From positions 1 to 64,000 of the forward strand of contig JAHFTW010000008.1 of assembly GCA_023269235.1 (NCBI GenBank): a DNA stretch of 64,000 nt, in the 5' to 3' direction. The translations under genes were made by a program, and so were the position numbers. The notes beneath the pieces were generated by a model, which searched no databases, was not told the origin of the DNA, and worked only from the letters and a program-made list of their open reading frames with translations. This document shows, in pieces, positions 33,993 through 42,961 of this stretch (positions are counted from its first letter, which is position 1; every line of letters begins with the position of its first letter). The DNA comes from Thermoplasmata archaeon (GTDB lineage: Archaea; Thermoplasmatota; E2; JACPAO01; JAHFTW01).

Positions 33993-34063
33993 CGAGGCGG
34001 CCACTTGGGGGCGGCCCATAACCCCATCGGCACCTTGAAGCGCGACGGACCCGGTGGCCGTGC

Positions 34064-34396
34064 GTGTCTGGCCGCGCCGTCGCCTGGCTTGCGTACGTCC
34101 CTCTGCCCGGCCTGTTCCTGATTCCGCTCCTCGGCCACCGCGGCGACCGGCTGGCCCGCTTCCACGGCATCCAGGGCGGAATCGTCACGGTCGCGTTCCT
34201 GCTTCTGTTGATGCTGTCCGGGTTCTACAGCTACGCCCGCAGTGGCACCACGGCGTCGGCGCCGGACGCCGCCATCCTCGCCCTCGTCGTGATGCTTGGC
34301 GGACTGGGCTACCTCGTCGCCGGCGCGGTCGCCGCGGGCCGTGGACGGTTCCTGCGCCTTCGCCCTGCGTGGGACGTCGCCCGCGTGTGGCTCTAG
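34064..34396 (+). CDS. Small membrane protein, DUF4870-like
   Basis: This is a 110-aa protein with three hydrophobic helices (AYVPLPGLFLIPLLGH; GGIVTVAFLLLLMLSGF; AILALVVMLGGLGYLVAGAV). The stretch RFHGIQGGIV after the first helix resembles DUF4870/Tic20-like proteins. GTG start. Function unknown. It diverges from the aldolase gene and converges on the threonine deaminase gene. Confidence 0.7.
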   Translation: MSGRAVAWLAYVPLPGLFLIPLLGHRGDRLARFHGIQGGIVTVAFLLLLMLSGFYSYARSGTTASAPDAAILALVVMLGGLGYLVAGAVAAGRGRFLRLRPAWDVARVWL

Positions 34397-34424
34397 ACGT
34401 TGCCTGGTCTCCAGGACGGCGGAT

Positions 34425-35642
34425 TCAGGCACCGTTGATGGTGGCGGTGTAGCCGTTCTCGCGCAGCACGCGACGTAGCTCCTCGATGTGCTCGGGCCCA
34501 CGCGTCTCGACATGGACGTCCACGCCCGTTCGGTTGAGGCTCAAGTCAAGCCGGTCGCGGTCGTGGTGCAAGTCGATGACGGACGCCTTGTGCTTTCCGA
34601 GCAGGGCGAGGAACGCGGCGAGCGAACCGGGTCGGTCGGAGATCTCCGCCGAGATGACGGCGATGCGGCCCTCCTTGACGAGGCCCTGGCGCAGGATGCG
34701 GTTGACGAGCGTGAGGTCGATGTTGCCGCCCGACACGACGGCCGCGACCGTGCGGCCCTTGAGGTCTACCTTGTGGTGCATGGCGGCCGCGAGCGTCACC
34801 GCGCCGGCGCCCTCCGCGACGACCTTGGTGCGCTCCAGCAGGAACAGGATGGCCCGCGCGATTTCTGGCTCCTCGACGGTGACGACCTCGTCCACGTGGG
34901 CCTGGATGTGGCGCCAGGTGTGCTCTCCGACCTTGCGCACGGCGATGCCGTCCGCCATGGTGTCGGCGTGGTCGAGGATGACGGGGGCCCCTTTCTGGAG
35001 GCTGGGCGCGATGGTGCTCGCTCCCGCTGCCTGGACGCCGATGACCTTGATGCGTGGGTTGATGCCTTTCAGGGCCGCCGCGACGCCGGAGATGAGGCCG
35101 CCCCCGCCGATGGGGACGAGCACCGTGTCGAGCGACGGGAGGTCGGCGGCGAGCTCGAGGCCAAGCGTCCCCTGACCCGCGATGATGGCCGGGTCGTCGA
35201 AGGCGTGCACGTACACGGCGCCCTTCTCCGCGGCGTAGCGGCTCGCGTGCTCGAAGGCGTCCTGGTAGTCGCGCCCCTTGAGGTGGACGCGCGCGCCGTA
35301 GCCTTTCGTGGCGACGACCTTTGCGATGCTGGCCTCCTCGGGCATGAAGATGTCGCAGCCCGCTCCCGCCTGGCGGGCGGCATACGCGACGCCTTGCGCG
35401 TGGTTGCCGGCGCTCGCCGCGACGACGCCCTTGGCGCGCTCCGACGGCGTCATGGACTGAATTTTGTTGAGGGCGCCGCGCACCTTGAACGAGCCCGTGA
35501 TCTGGAAGTTCTCCATCTTCAGGTGGAAGTCCGCGCCCGTGAGCTTGCTGAGGTTCTCGGAGCGCCGCAGCGGCGTGTGCCGGACCTGGCCCTGGATGCG
35601 CGCCGCGGCCGCCCGGATGGCGGCGAGGTCCACCAACGTCAC
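34425..35642 (-). CDS. ilvA: Threonine ammonia-lyase
   Basis: This PLP enzyme of 405 aa deaminates threonine to 2-oxobutanoate for isoleucine synthesis or threonine breakdown. The PLP lysine is in ITGSFKVRGA, the phosphate loop is VPIGGGGLISG, and a C-terminal ACT domain begins near IAVISAEISDRPGSLAAFL, so it is probably feedback-controlled. The GTG at 35642 (VTLVDLAAIRAAAARIQG) is about 29 nt after CCTTAAC, which lies at the end of the upstream transporter gene. Confidence 0.92.
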   Translation of the reverse strand: MTLVDLAAIRAAAARIQGQVRHTPLRRSENLSKLTGADFHLKMENFQITGSFKVRGALNKIQSMTPSERAKGVVAASAGNHAQGVAYAARQAGAGCDIFMPEEASIAKVVATKGYGARVHLKGRDYQDAFEHASRYAAEKGAVYVHAFDDPAIIAGQGTLGLELAADLPSLDTVLVPIGGGGLISGVAAALKGINPRIKVIGVQAAGASTIAPSLQKGAPVILDHADTMADGIAVRKVGEHTWRHIQAHVDEVVTVEEPEIARAILFLLERTKVVAEGAGAVTLAAAMHHKVDLKGRTVAAVVSGGNIDLTLVNRILRQGLVKEGRIAVISAEISDRPGSLAAFLALLGKHKASVIDLHHDRDRLDLSLNRTGVDVHVETRGPEHIEELRRVLRENGYTATINGA

Positions 35643-35667
35643 GGCCGCTCCGACCGGCGCGAGTCCG

Positions 35668-36642
35668 TTAAGGCTTCGCAACCGGCCTGCGGGGCCACAG
35701 GCCCCGCCGTCCAACGTGATCGACCTTCGTTTGAAGGCCGGCGGCGAGGCGGGCGCGGTTCACCTGGATGACGCCCGCCAGAACGAGGGCGGAACCCAGT
35801 AGGAACCAGGGCGTCAGCTGAACGCCGAAGAAAAGGGCGCCGAGGACGGCGGTGACGACCGGCTGGGCGTAGATGAAAGCGGCCACGTGCGAGGCGCTGC
35901 GGTGCTTGAGCGCGGTGTTCCAGATGGCGTAGCCCGCCAGGGTGCAGGCGATTGCCAGGAAGAGCAGGGCGCCCCATTGCCGGGCCCCGAGGGCAACCAG
36001 GGGGGCCGTGCCATACTGAAGGCCAAGCGGGATGAGCGTGAAGGTGCCCAGACTCAAGGTGACGCCGGTGACGAACAGGCCGCCGTAGCGGCCGATGAGC
36101 GGCTTGCAGAAGATGGAGTACACGGACCAGCTGATGGGGGCGAGCAGGATGACGGCGGCCTTGGCGGCGACCGTGAGCTCGGCCTGGCCCTTGCCAAGCA
36201 GGACGACGACCGCGACGCCGGCGAAGGCGACGAGGGAACCAGCCAGCGCGCGCGGGGTGACCTTTTCCTTGCCCAGGGCCACCGCGAAGAGGAGCGTCCA
36301 GAGCGGCCCCGTGGCGACGAGAATGCTGCCCGTCGCCCCCGAGACGACGACGCCGTCGGAGCTGTGCAGGCCCCAGTTGAGGGCGAAGTGGTAGCCGACG
36401 ACGCCGAGGAAACCGAGCAGCGCCATCTTGACCCAGTCCCGCCCCTCGACTTGGGCGAAGACCGCGCGGCGGCGCGTGAGGAGATAGGCGCCGTAGAGAA
36501 TCGGGAACGGGAGGTAGCGGAACCAGGTGAGCTGGTACGGGTCAAGCTGCTCCAGCACGACGGGGATGGCAAGGAACGCGGAGCCCCAGAACAGGACAAG
36601 GACCGACATCTGCAGGTCCACCGGGTCCAGCCCTTTCGCCAC
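35668..36642 (-). CDS. EamA/DMT-family transporter
   Basis: This is a drug/metabolite-transporter superfamily permease of 324 aa with ten predicted helices in two EamA repeats. Motifs such as VLFWGSAFLAIPVVLEQLDP and SHVAAFIYAQPVVTAVLGALFFGVQLT are typical. The GTG at 36642 follows a TATA-like CCGTATCAG by about 26 nt; the longer track ORF includes non-conserved sequence from the divergent promoter region. The substrate is unknown; amino-acid or metabolite export is common in the family. Confidence 0.88.
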   Translation of the reverse strand: MAKGLDPVDLQMSVLVLFWGSAFLAIPVVLEQLDPYQLTWFRYLPFPILYGAYLLTRRRAVFAQVEGRDWVKMALLGFLGVVGYHFALNWGLHSSDGVVVSGATGSILVATGPLWTLLFAVALGKEKVTPRALAGSLVAFAGVAVVVLLGKGQAELTVAAKAAVILLAPISWSVYSIFCKPLIGRYGGLFVTGVTLSLGTFTLIPLGLQYGTAPLVALGARQWGALLFLAIACTLAGYAIWNTALKHRSASHVAAFIYAQPVVTAVLGALFFGVQLTPWFLLGSALVLAGVIQVNRARLAAGLQTKVDHVGRRGLWPRRPVAKP

Positions 36643-36727
36643 GCGGCGCCCACTTGGGCGGGCCTGATACGGTTTGTGGGACCATCCATCACGGTTATGG
36701 CCGGCCCTCGGGTGGGCCGCGTATCCC

Positions 36728-38101
36728 ATGAGCGACGCGACGACGACCGATGCCCCCGCCCCGGCGCCTTCCCCCCCGCCCGCGGACGCGCGCAAGCCGC
36801 TCCTCGAGCGCCTGCCTTGGTACGCGGTGCCCTTGCTTCTCATCGGCATCCCGCTCCTGTTCGCGGCCGGCGTCGCCGTCGCCCCCCACGTCGTGTACGA
36901 CGACGTCGTGTGGCCCTACTACTGGGGCCCCATCAAGGCCGATGCGGAGAACCATGCGACGCTTCTCCTTTGCCCGGACGGCTCCACCGTGCCCGGGTTC
37001 TGTCCGAACGGAGCCACCGGCATCCTGACGCACGCCGGATACAACGTCGTGAACACGGCAAGCTGGGCCGTCCTGCTCGGCCTCTGCATCCTGGGACTCG
37101 CCCAGATGCTCCAGCGCACGAAGACGCCGATGGGGCCCAAGCTCATCATCGCCGCCACAGGCTGGGTGGTCGCGGGCAGCATCTTCCACGTCATGGAAGA
37201 CGTCGGCCTCTTCCTTCCGCCCCTCGAGTACGTCTTCATCACGCCCCCCATTTACCTGCTCTTCGCCGCGGGTGGCGTCGGCACGTTCCTCGTCGGCCAC
37301 TACCTCAAGGGCGTCGCCGAGAAGGCGGGCTTGGAGCGCGCGCTGCAGAAACTCCTCTTCATCGTCGCCATCCCCATCCTGGTCCACCTCCTGCTGTGGC
37401 TCCAGCCGCACGACCAGGTCACGCAGTTCGTCAACCCCGTCGTCGTCGCGGTTTGCGGCCTGGTGCCCTACCTCCTCGCGGCCCGCCAGGCCCGCCGCAA
37501 AGGGGCCCTCGACCCCAGTTCGCTGGTGGGTTGGATGAGCGTCGGCTGGATCACCCTCGGCCTCGCCTACGTCGCCCAGTTCCTGGACCGGCCGTGGTTC
37601 CCCCAGAACAACCCCATCACGGCCGCCCTGCTCGCCCCCTTCCTGGCGGCGGCGGTGGCGATGCTGGCATTCGCCTTCGGTCTGCTCACCATCGGCCGGT
37701 TCGAGGCGAAGGGGCACGCCAAGGGCCGCGACTTCGCGCGCGCCCTCCTGCAGCCGATCAACTTGCTCCTCATCGGCTCGCAGATGCTGGACGGCTTCGC
37801 GACCGCCATCGGCATCGACACGGGCGGCTACTCGGAGAAGCACGTCCTGTCGGCGAACGTCATTGACTGGACCCGCCAACTCGGCCAAGCGACGCACCTT
37901 GGGCTCCTGGAACGTTTCCCGACCTTCTTCGGCTTCACGACCGTGAAGCTCGTCGTGAGCCTCCTCGTCGTCTACGCCATTGACACGAACGCGGACTCCA
38001 AGCGCAACCAGACCCTCACGGGCCTGGTGAAGTTCGCCATCATCATGGTCGGCCTCGGCCCCGGCATCCGCGACTTCCTGCGCATGAGCCTCGGCGTGTG
38101 A
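36728..38101 (+). CDS. DUF63 family membrane protein
   Basis: This 457-aa multi-pass protein matches the archaeal DUF63 family, shown by GSQMLDGFATAIGID, AGSIFHVMEDVG and the C-terminal GLGPGIRDFLRMSLG. A Pro-rich cytoplasmic N-terminus precedes about 11 helices. Its function is unknown. The start is the ATG at 36728 (MSDATTTDAPAP); a TATA-like GGTTATGG lies about 34 nt upstream. It overlaps the next gene by one base. Confidence 0.85.
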   Translation: MSDATTTDAPAPAPSPPPADARKPLLERLPWYAVPLLLIGIPLLFAAGVAVAPHVVYDDVVWPYYWGPIKADAENHATLLLCPDGSTVPGFCPNGATGILTHAGYNVVNTASWAVLLGLCILGLAQMLQRTKTPMGPKLIIAATGWVVAGSIFHVMEDVGLFLPPLEYVFITPPIYLLFAAGGVGTFLVGHYLKGVAEKAGLERALQKLLFIVAIPILVHLLLWLQPHDQVTQFVNPVVVAVCGLVPYLLAARQARRKGALDPSSLVGWMSVGWITLGLAYVAQFLDRPWFPQNNPITAALLAPFLAAAVAMLAFAFGLLTIGRFEAKGHAKGRDFARALLQPINLLLIGSQMLDGFATAIGIDTGGYSEKHVLSANVIDWTRQLGQATHLGLLERFPTFFGFTTVKLVVSLLVVYAIDTNADSKRNQTLTGLVKFAIIMVGLGPGIRDFLRMSLGV

Positions 38102-38556
38102 TGGACCGCCCCTCCGTCGGCTCCGTCGCCCTCGCCGTCTCCCCCTTCGCTGCTCTCGCGGTCGTCCTCAAGCAGGTCCCCGACGCGGCGACGAGCTTCC
38201 AGCCCATGCCGTGGAGCCATGCCCTCGGCCACGCAGCCGTCCTCCTGGGCCTAATGGCGGCGCACACCGCCTGCTATACGCGCTGGAGCCGCGGCGCGCC
38301 CGGCCGCATCGCCGCCAATGAGGCGCTTGCCCGACTCTGGTTCGTCGCGTTCGGTTTCCTCGTCGTCGCCGGCCACAAGCCGACCGGTCCGCTGTACCTC
38401 GCCCTCGGCCTGGGATGGACTGCGCTCAGTTTCCTCACCCACCGCGCCTTCGTGCGGCGCCAGGACGGCTACCGGACGCTCCCGAGCCTGGGCCTCTGGG
38501 GGCTCTTCCTCCTCGGGCTCGCCCTCGTCGGCCTGCTTTGCATCAAGGCGGCCTAG
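38101..38556 (+). CDS. Four-helix membrane protein of unknown function
   Basis: This 151-aa protein has four hydrophobic segments (VALAVSPFAALAVVL; GHAAVLLGLMAAHTACY; LWFVAFGFLVVAG; LGLWGLFLLGLALVGLLCI). I do not recognise it. Its ATG shares an A with the DUF63 stop (TGATG), so the two are probably made together and may work together in the membrane. Confidence 0.75.
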   Translation: MDRPSVGSVALAVSPFAALAVVLKQVPDAATSFQPMPWSHALGHAAVLLGLMAAHTACYTRWSRGAPGRIAANEALARLWFVAFGFLVVAGHKPTGPLYLALGLGWTALSFLTHRAFVRRQDGYRTLPSLGLWGLFLLGLALVGLLCIKAA

Positions 38557-38597
38557 CCCGCCGTTCACCGGAAACGGACCTCGACGGAAGGCAAGCC

Positions 38598-38606
38598 CTT
38601 AATCGG
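38598..38606 (+). promoter_or_regulatory. TATA box before the membrane coiled-coil HhH gene
   Basis: CCTTAATCG is centred 24 nt before the ATG at 38626, fitting a leaderless transcript. Confidence 0.6.
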
Positions 38607-38625
38607 GCGGCCCATCCCGTGGACT

Positions 38626-39861
38626 ATGCAAGGCCAAGACACGGGAGACATCGCCCAGCGCAACGTCCGCTTCTTCCGCATGCTCGCCGTCATCCTCGGC
38701 GCCGGCGTCATCGCCGCCCTGGTCCTCGGCCTCGGTGGCATCACCGGCCCCGGCCTCTTCCTCGTGGGCCCCGCCGTCACGAGCGCCCTCCTGGCCCTCC
38801 TCGTTCTCACCGTCGTCCTCATCCTGTTCCTGATGCGCATCGGCGTCATCTTCGACGTCGAGAAGCAGGTCAAGACCATGTTCGACTCCGAGGCCGAGCG
38901 CCTCGCCGCCGCCCGCAAGGCCGAGGAGGACGCCCAGCGCGAGTTCCGCGACTCCCTGCGCCGCGACCTCGCCGACCTCAAGGAGTCCATGCGCCGCGAC
39001 CTCAACGAGCGCGACGGCAAGTTCGACAACGCCATCCTCGCCGCCAACCGCGCGATGAAGATGGCGCAGGAGGCCATGGACCGCGCCAACGCGCTCGCCA
39101 AGGAGCCCGCCTACCGCACCACCATCGAGCAGCTCGTCAAGGACGTCGCCGACATGAAGAAGGATCTCACGGCCCTGCGCACCGCCGACAAGGTCAACTC
39201 GCCCCTTCTGCAGGAGCTTAAGGAGCGCGTCACCGCGCTCGAGGGCGCCCAGAAGAAGACCAACGTCCGCATCGACGAGACGCTTGAGGGCATGGAGCGC
39301 CGCGACATGGAGCAGGCCGCCCTGCGCCAGACGCTCGACAACGAGCTCGGCAACTTCCGCAAGCGCGAGGCGCTCCTCCTGGTCAAGCAGCGCGAGCTTG
39401 AGGACTCCAACACCCACCTCGCCCAGGCCTCGAAGAAGCCGGCCATCAAGTTCGGCCCCGGCGAGGAGAAGCACCACGTCATCGCCATCGAGGGCATCGG
39501 CCCGGCCTTCGCGAGCCGCCTCAACGCCCAGGGCATCATCACGGTAGCCCAGCTGCTTGCCGCCAACCCGGAGCAGGTCGCCCCGACCATTGACGCGATG
39601 CCGGACCTGGTGCGCGAGTGGCAGTCCATGGCGACCCTGATGCGCCTCAAGGGCGTCGGCCCCCAGTCGGCCGAGGTTCTCGTGCGCGCCGGCGTCCGCA
39701 GCATCCCGCAGCTCGCCGCCGAGGACGCCGAGGCGCTCTCGCACAAGGTGAAGGAAGTGGAGCGCGGCCGCAAGGTCCGCGTCCAGGGCCTTGACGTCAC
39801 CCCCGGCGTCGCCAAGCGCTGGATCGACGCCGCCCGCAAGGGCGAATACGACGCCAACTGA
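38626..39861 (+). CDS. Membrane-anchored coiled-coil protein with C-terminal HhH repeats
   Basis: This is a 411-aa protein of unusual layout. Two adjacent transmembrane helices (~20-40 and ~45-75) are followed by a long charged coiled coil (~85-275) and then tandem helix-hairpin-helix units (~285-410: IEGIGPAFASRLNAQGI, LKGVGPQSAEVLVRAGV, LDVTPGVAKRWIDAARKGE) of the DUF4332 kind. It could tether DNA or nucleoprotein to the membrane, which is inference. A second HhH plus long-helix protein occurs at 26847-27539. No enzyme motif is present. Confidence 0.78.
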   Translation: MQGQDTGDIAQRNVRFFRMLAVILGAGVIAALVLGLGGITGPGLFLVGPAVTSALLALLVLTVVLILFLMRIGVIFDVEKQVKTMFDSEAERLAAARKAEEDAQREFRDSLRRDLADLKESMRRDLNERDGKFDNAILAANRAMKMAQEAMDRANALAKEPAYRTTIEQLVKDVADMKKDLTALRTADKVNSPLLQELKERVTALEGAQKKTNVRIDETLEGMERRDMEQAALRQTLDNELGNFRKREALLLVKQRELEDSNTHLAQASKKPAIKFGPGEEKHHVIAIEGIGPAFASRLNAQGIITVAQLLAANPEQVAPTIDAMPDLVREWQSMATLMRLKGVGPQSAEVLVRAGVRSIPQLAAEDAEALSHKVKEVERGRKVRVQGLDVTPGVAKRWIDAARKGEYDAN

Positions 39862-39920
39862 GCCAGCGGCCCCCCGGACCGGGAAGGCAGCTTTTTCATC
39901 CACGGAGGCTGTGCCATAGT

Positions 39921-40760
39921 GTGTCCGGCACGCACGCCCTAGTCATCGAGGGCGGCGGCATGAAGGCGGCCTACGCCAACGGCGTGCTGTCGGCCTTCGA
40001 GGAGGCGGGCCACCGTGGCTTCGACGCCTTGTACGGGACCTCGGCGGGCGGCGCGCTCGCGGCGTGGTTCGCGGCCAAGCAGGCCGTGTACGCCGAGGGC
40101 ACCTGGCCCTACGCGGACGACCGGCGCATCGTCAACTACACGCGCTTCTTCACGCGGCGCGGCCCGCTCCTGGACCATGAGGCGCTGCTCGACATCGTCT
40201 ACCTGGACGAGCACCCGCTCGATGTGCGCGCCGTGCAGCGCCACCCCGCCCCCGTCATCGTCACCGCCAGCGACGTCGAGTCGGGCACGCCGCACTACCA
40301 GGACCTGCGCGTCACTGACGTCATCCCCTGGCTCAAGGCGACCGGGCGGCTTCCTGCGGCCTCCGGCCCTCCCGTCATCATCGGCGGGCGGCGTTTCCTG
40401 GACGGCGGCCTCACCGACCCCATCCCGGTGCGCCGCGCCGCCGCCGAGGGGCACACGCGCATCACGCTCATCCTCAACACGCCGCTGGGCGCGCCGCGCG
40501 CAGACAACGCGCTGGTCACGAGCCTGACGGCGCGGCGTTGGCCGGCGCTGCGCGACGGCATCGTGCGCCACCAGGAGATCAAGCGGGAGGCCATCGCATG
40601 GGCGGAGTCGCCACCGGCCGGCGTCCAGGTGTCCATCATCCGACCGCTCGCCAAGACGGGCCTCCACCGCCTCAGCCGCGACGTGGACGCCATCCAGGCT
40701 GCCATCCGGCAAGGGCGCGAGGATGGGGCGCGGCACCTGCGGCACCTGGCGTGGGGCTAG
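39921..40760 (+). CDS. Patatin-like phospholipase
   Basis: This is a 279-aa patatin-family lipid acyl hydrolase. The oxyanion loop is IEGGGMKAAYANG, the nucleophile elbow is YGTSAGGALAAW (GxSxG), and the catalytic Asp is in RFLDGGLTDPIPV. It resembles the bacterial YjjU-type group. GTG start. Archaeal membranes are made of ether lipids, so the natural substrate is an open question. Confidence 0.9.
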   Translation: MSGTHALVIEGGGMKAAYANGVLSAFEEAGHRGFDALYGTSAGGALAAWFAAKQAVYAEGTWPYADDRRIVNYTRFFTRRGPLLDHEALLDIVYLDEHPLDVRAVQRHPAPVIVTASDVESGTPHYQDLRVTDVIPWLKATGRLPAASGPPVIIGGRRFLDGGLTDPIPVRRAAAEGHTRITLILNTPLGAPRADNALVTSLTARRWPALRDGIVRHQEIKREAIAWAESPPAGVQVSIIRPLAKTGLHRLSRDVDAIQAAIRQGREDGARHLRHLAWG

Positions 40761-40769
40761 GCGGCGGGC

Positions 40770-40850
40770 TCAGGCTCCGCAAGGCTTCGGGTTCGTGAAG
40801 GGGTCCGCCGCGAAGGTGTAGAGTGCCATCGCAAGGGCGACTCCCGCCAT
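40770..40850 (-). CDS. Possible 26-aa hydrophobic peptide
   Basis: A short minus-strand frame encodes MAGVALAMALYTFAADPFTN followed by PKPCGA: one membrane segment with a short polar tail. A stop lies ten codons before the first ATG. There is no family and no clear promoter, so this is a weak call offered because the stretch between patatin and lrp otherwise has no gene. Confidence 0.2.
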   Translation of the reverse strand: MAGVALAMALYTFAADPFTNPKPCGA

Positions 40851-40983
40851 CGCGCGAAGGGCAGGCTTGACCCAAGGTCAACGGGGGAAAAAGGGGACGA
40901 ACGACGTTGCGAAAAGAAAAACCGCGGCGAGCAAGATGGCCCTTGCCTCCGGCCACGACCCTGAGTTGTCGTACTGGCACATG

Positions 40984-41433
40984 CTAGTCGTCCAGGCGCG
41001 GCGCGAAGCCTTCCTTCACGACGTTGAGAACCAGGCGCGTGCGCGTCTCCTTGACGTGCTTGTGCTGCAGAGTCCCCTTGACGAAGCGGTCCAGGTCGGG
41101 GGTGTCCTTGAACTTCCCGACGAAGACGGTGTCCATCTCGCCGGTGACGTCGTACACGGCGACGATGTGGGGGTCCTTGCTCATTTCCTGCTGCACCTCG
41201 GAGAGGTGGCCGCCGGCGATCTTCATCTCGATGAGGGCGCAGATGCCGAAGCCCAGCTTCGAGGCGTCGATCTCGGGCAGGAAGCGCTTGACGATGCCGG
41301 ACTCCCGCAGTTTCTTGATGCGGTTGTGGACCGTGCCGACCGTCGTGCCCGCGCGCGCCGCGATCTCCCGGAACGGAGTGTGGGCGTCCTCCATCAGGAT
41401 GCGCAGGATCTTGCGGTCCAGAGCATCGGGCAC
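40984..41433 (-). CDS. Lrp/AsnC-family transcription regulator
   Basis: This 149-aa regulator has an N-terminal winged helix (LDRKILRILMEDAHTPFREIA ... TVHNRIKKLRESGIVKRF) and a C-terminal RAM/ACT-like ligand domain (IVAVYDVTGEMDTVFVGKFKDTPDLDRFV). The GTG at 41433 (VPDALDRKIL) is 25 nt after a TATA-like CCTAAAC; the track start extends past the promoter. The family responds to amino acids; the targets are unknown. Confidence 0.9.
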   Translation of the reverse strand: MPDALDRKILRILMEDAHTPFREIAARAGTTVGTVHNRIKKLRESGIVKRFLPEIDASKLGFGICALIEMKIAGGHLSEVQQEMSKDPHIVAVYDVTGEMDTVFVGKFKDTPDLDRFVKGTLQHKHVKETRTRLVLNVVKEGFAPRLDD

Positions 41434-41523
41434 AGAGGGTCGAGCCTGAACGGGGTTTAGGAACGTGCCGGAACGCTCCAACTCTGTTCAAAGGAGAGCC
41501 CGGCAGCCGGCGAGCTCCGTAAC

Positions 41524-41532
41524 CCTTTATGG
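41524..41532 (+). promoter_or_regulatory. TATA box that decides a start codon
   Basis: CCTTTATGG contains the ATG used by the ORF track (41529). As a TATA box it predicts transcription from near 41553, where there is an in-frame GTG. Confidence 0.65.
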
Positions 41533-41552
41533 CCCCGGACGGATGGCAGGGC

Positions 41553-41861
41553 GTGGCGGACTACTCTGACCCACAAGCCAGCTCACGAAGCGCCTGGGAC
41601 ATGCCTTGGCTCGTCGTCTTTGCCGCCGGCGTCGCCCTCGTGGTGCTGGCGCGCGTCATCTACTTCTTCAGCCACTTCGACAACATCGCGGACAAGGACA
41701 AGGCGACCGCTGTGTTCAGCCTTCTCGGCAGCGCCGCCCTCCCCTCCGCCCTCGCGCTCGTCAGTCTGTTCCAGCGCGGCCTTGGATGGGGCACCCGCGC
41801 GGCGCTCGCCATCGGCGCCGCCTACTTCCTCCTCGTCGGCGCGGGTTTCAAGCTCGCCTGA
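41553..41861 (+). CDS. Small three-helix membrane protein
   Basis: This 102-aa protein has three hydrophobic segments (MPWLVVFAAGVALVVLARVIYFF; AVFSLLGSAALPSALALVSLF; AALAIGAAYFLLVGAGFKLA). It has no recognised family. The track starts at an ATG that lies within the TATA box; the GTG at 41553 is the likely leaderless start. It converges with deoxyhypusine synthase. Confidence 0.7.
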   Translation: MADYSDPQASSRSAWDMPWLVVFAAGVALVVLARVIYFFSHFDNIADKDKATAVFSLLGSAALPSALALVSLFQRGLGWGTRAALAIGAAYFLLVGAGFKLA

Positions 41862-41870
41862 GCTGAACCG

Positions 41871-41910
41871 TTCCTTCTCCTCCTTTTCGTCCTTTGGGTT
41901 TTTTGTCTTG
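41871..41910 (+). terminator. T-rich terminator region
   Basis: A pyrimidine tract ending in TTTGGGTTTTTTGTC lies between two convergent genes. T-rich ends of this kind are the usual archaeal terminator; no stable hairpin is seen. Confidence 0.5.
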
Positions 41911-41912
41911 GC

Positions 41913-42878
41913 TCACGTCGTCTCGGCGAGCCGCTCGAAGAGGTCCGCCACGAGCAGTGGTAGAAGAATCGTCGCGTCGCCCTCCACGGTTTCCCAGGAA
42001 GCGTCCTCCTTGACCTTGCCCCAGGAGACCGCCTCGCGCACGCGGGCGCCGCTCAGGCTGCCGTCGTGCTCGGGGGCCGTCGTGATGTAGACGACGGTGT
42101 CGAGGCCGTCGCGGAACTGGCTCCACCAGATGACGTGGTGTTTGCTGATGCCGCCGCCGATCATGAGCGAGCCCAGGCGCTTGGCGGCGAAGACGAAATC
42201 GCACAGCTCCTGCTCGTCCTTCAGCAGGTCGAAGCGGAGGTCGCGGTGGTTCTGGTAGGTCATCCAGACCTGCGCGCCGACCGAGCCGTCGGTGGGGCCG
42301 GGGACGAAGACGGGGATCTTGTTTTTCCAGGCCCAGTAGAGGATGGACTCCTCCTTGTTGGGCTCAGCTCCAGCCCACTCGCCGAGCTTGGCGCACAATT
42401 CGCGCGTGCTGAACTCCTTCGTGCCAGACTGGTACCAGGCCTCCAGGAGCGGGCGCAGCTTGGCCTCCAGGACCTCGCCGTAGCTGGAGTTGGGGACGAG
42501 GACGTTGCCGAGGCGGTTGACGCCCGCGCGGTGCAGCTCGCGGTCGTCCATCTCGAACGAGCCGGCGAGGTAAGGCTCCCACAGGCGGGCAAGGTCATGG
42601 TCCAGCGTGCCGCACGTCGTGATGATGGCGTCCACGAGCCTGTGCTTGACGAGGTCGCGAATGACGCCGCGCGTCCCCGTGGCGCACAGCGCGGCGGGGA
42701 ACGAGAGGATGACCTTCTCCTCCTTGTTGGCGACCATGCGGTGGAGCAGGTCGGAGGCGACCGCGAGCTTCTTCGCCGTGAAGCCTCCGCCGTTCGCCCA
42801 CATCTGCATGAGCTGCCGCACGCGCGTCGGCTGCGCGATGTTCAGGTCCTTCACGTCGGGGAAGGCGTCCAGGTCCAC
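41913..42878 (-). CDS. dys: Deoxyhypusine synthase
   Basis: This enzyme transfers the aminobutyl group of spermidine to a lysine of aIF5A, the first step of hypusine formation. The 321-aa protein has DAIITTCGTLDHDLAR, the NAD/spermidine regions (VPGPTDGSVGAQVW) and the active-site lysine in IGGGISKHHVIWW. GTG start at 42878. An aIF5A gene is not in this window. Confidence 0.95.
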   Translation of the reverse strand: MDLDAFPDVKDLNIAQPTRVRQLMQMWANGGGFTAKKLAVASDLLHRMVANKEEKVILSFPAALCATGTRGVIRDLVKHRLVDAIITTCGTLDHDLARLWEPYLAGSFEMDDRELHRAGVNRLGNVLVPNSSYGEVLEAKLRPLLEAWYQSGTKEFSTRELCAKLGEWAGAEPNKEESILYWAWKNKIPVFVPGPTDGSVGAQVWMTYQNHRDLRFDLLKDEQELCDFVFAAKRLGSLMIGGGISKHHVIWWSQFRDGLDTVVYITTAPEHDGSLSGARVREAVSWGKVKEDASWETVEGDATILLPLLVADLFERLAETT

Positions 42879-42923
42879 GCCGTCGCCACCGGGAGGGGCG
42901 CCTTCAGCCTGCCGCCGGGGAAA

Positions 42924-42961
42924 CCTTCACGGCGCAAGCGCCGCTTGCGCTCGCGTGAAGG
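42924..42961. repeat. Long palindrome over a start codon
   Basis: CCTTCACG (42924-42931) and CGTGAAGG (42954-42961) flank GCGCAAGCG and CGCTTGCGC, giving a nearly perfect inverted repeat of 38 bp. It covers the GTG (42955) of the small membrane-protein gene and lies between two divergent genes. Confidence 0.65.

Noticed and set aside
35887-37866. 659-aa plus-strand ORF across the DMT transporter and DUF63 genes
   Set aside because: It runs antisense to one real gene and out of frame through the other; low-complexity product.
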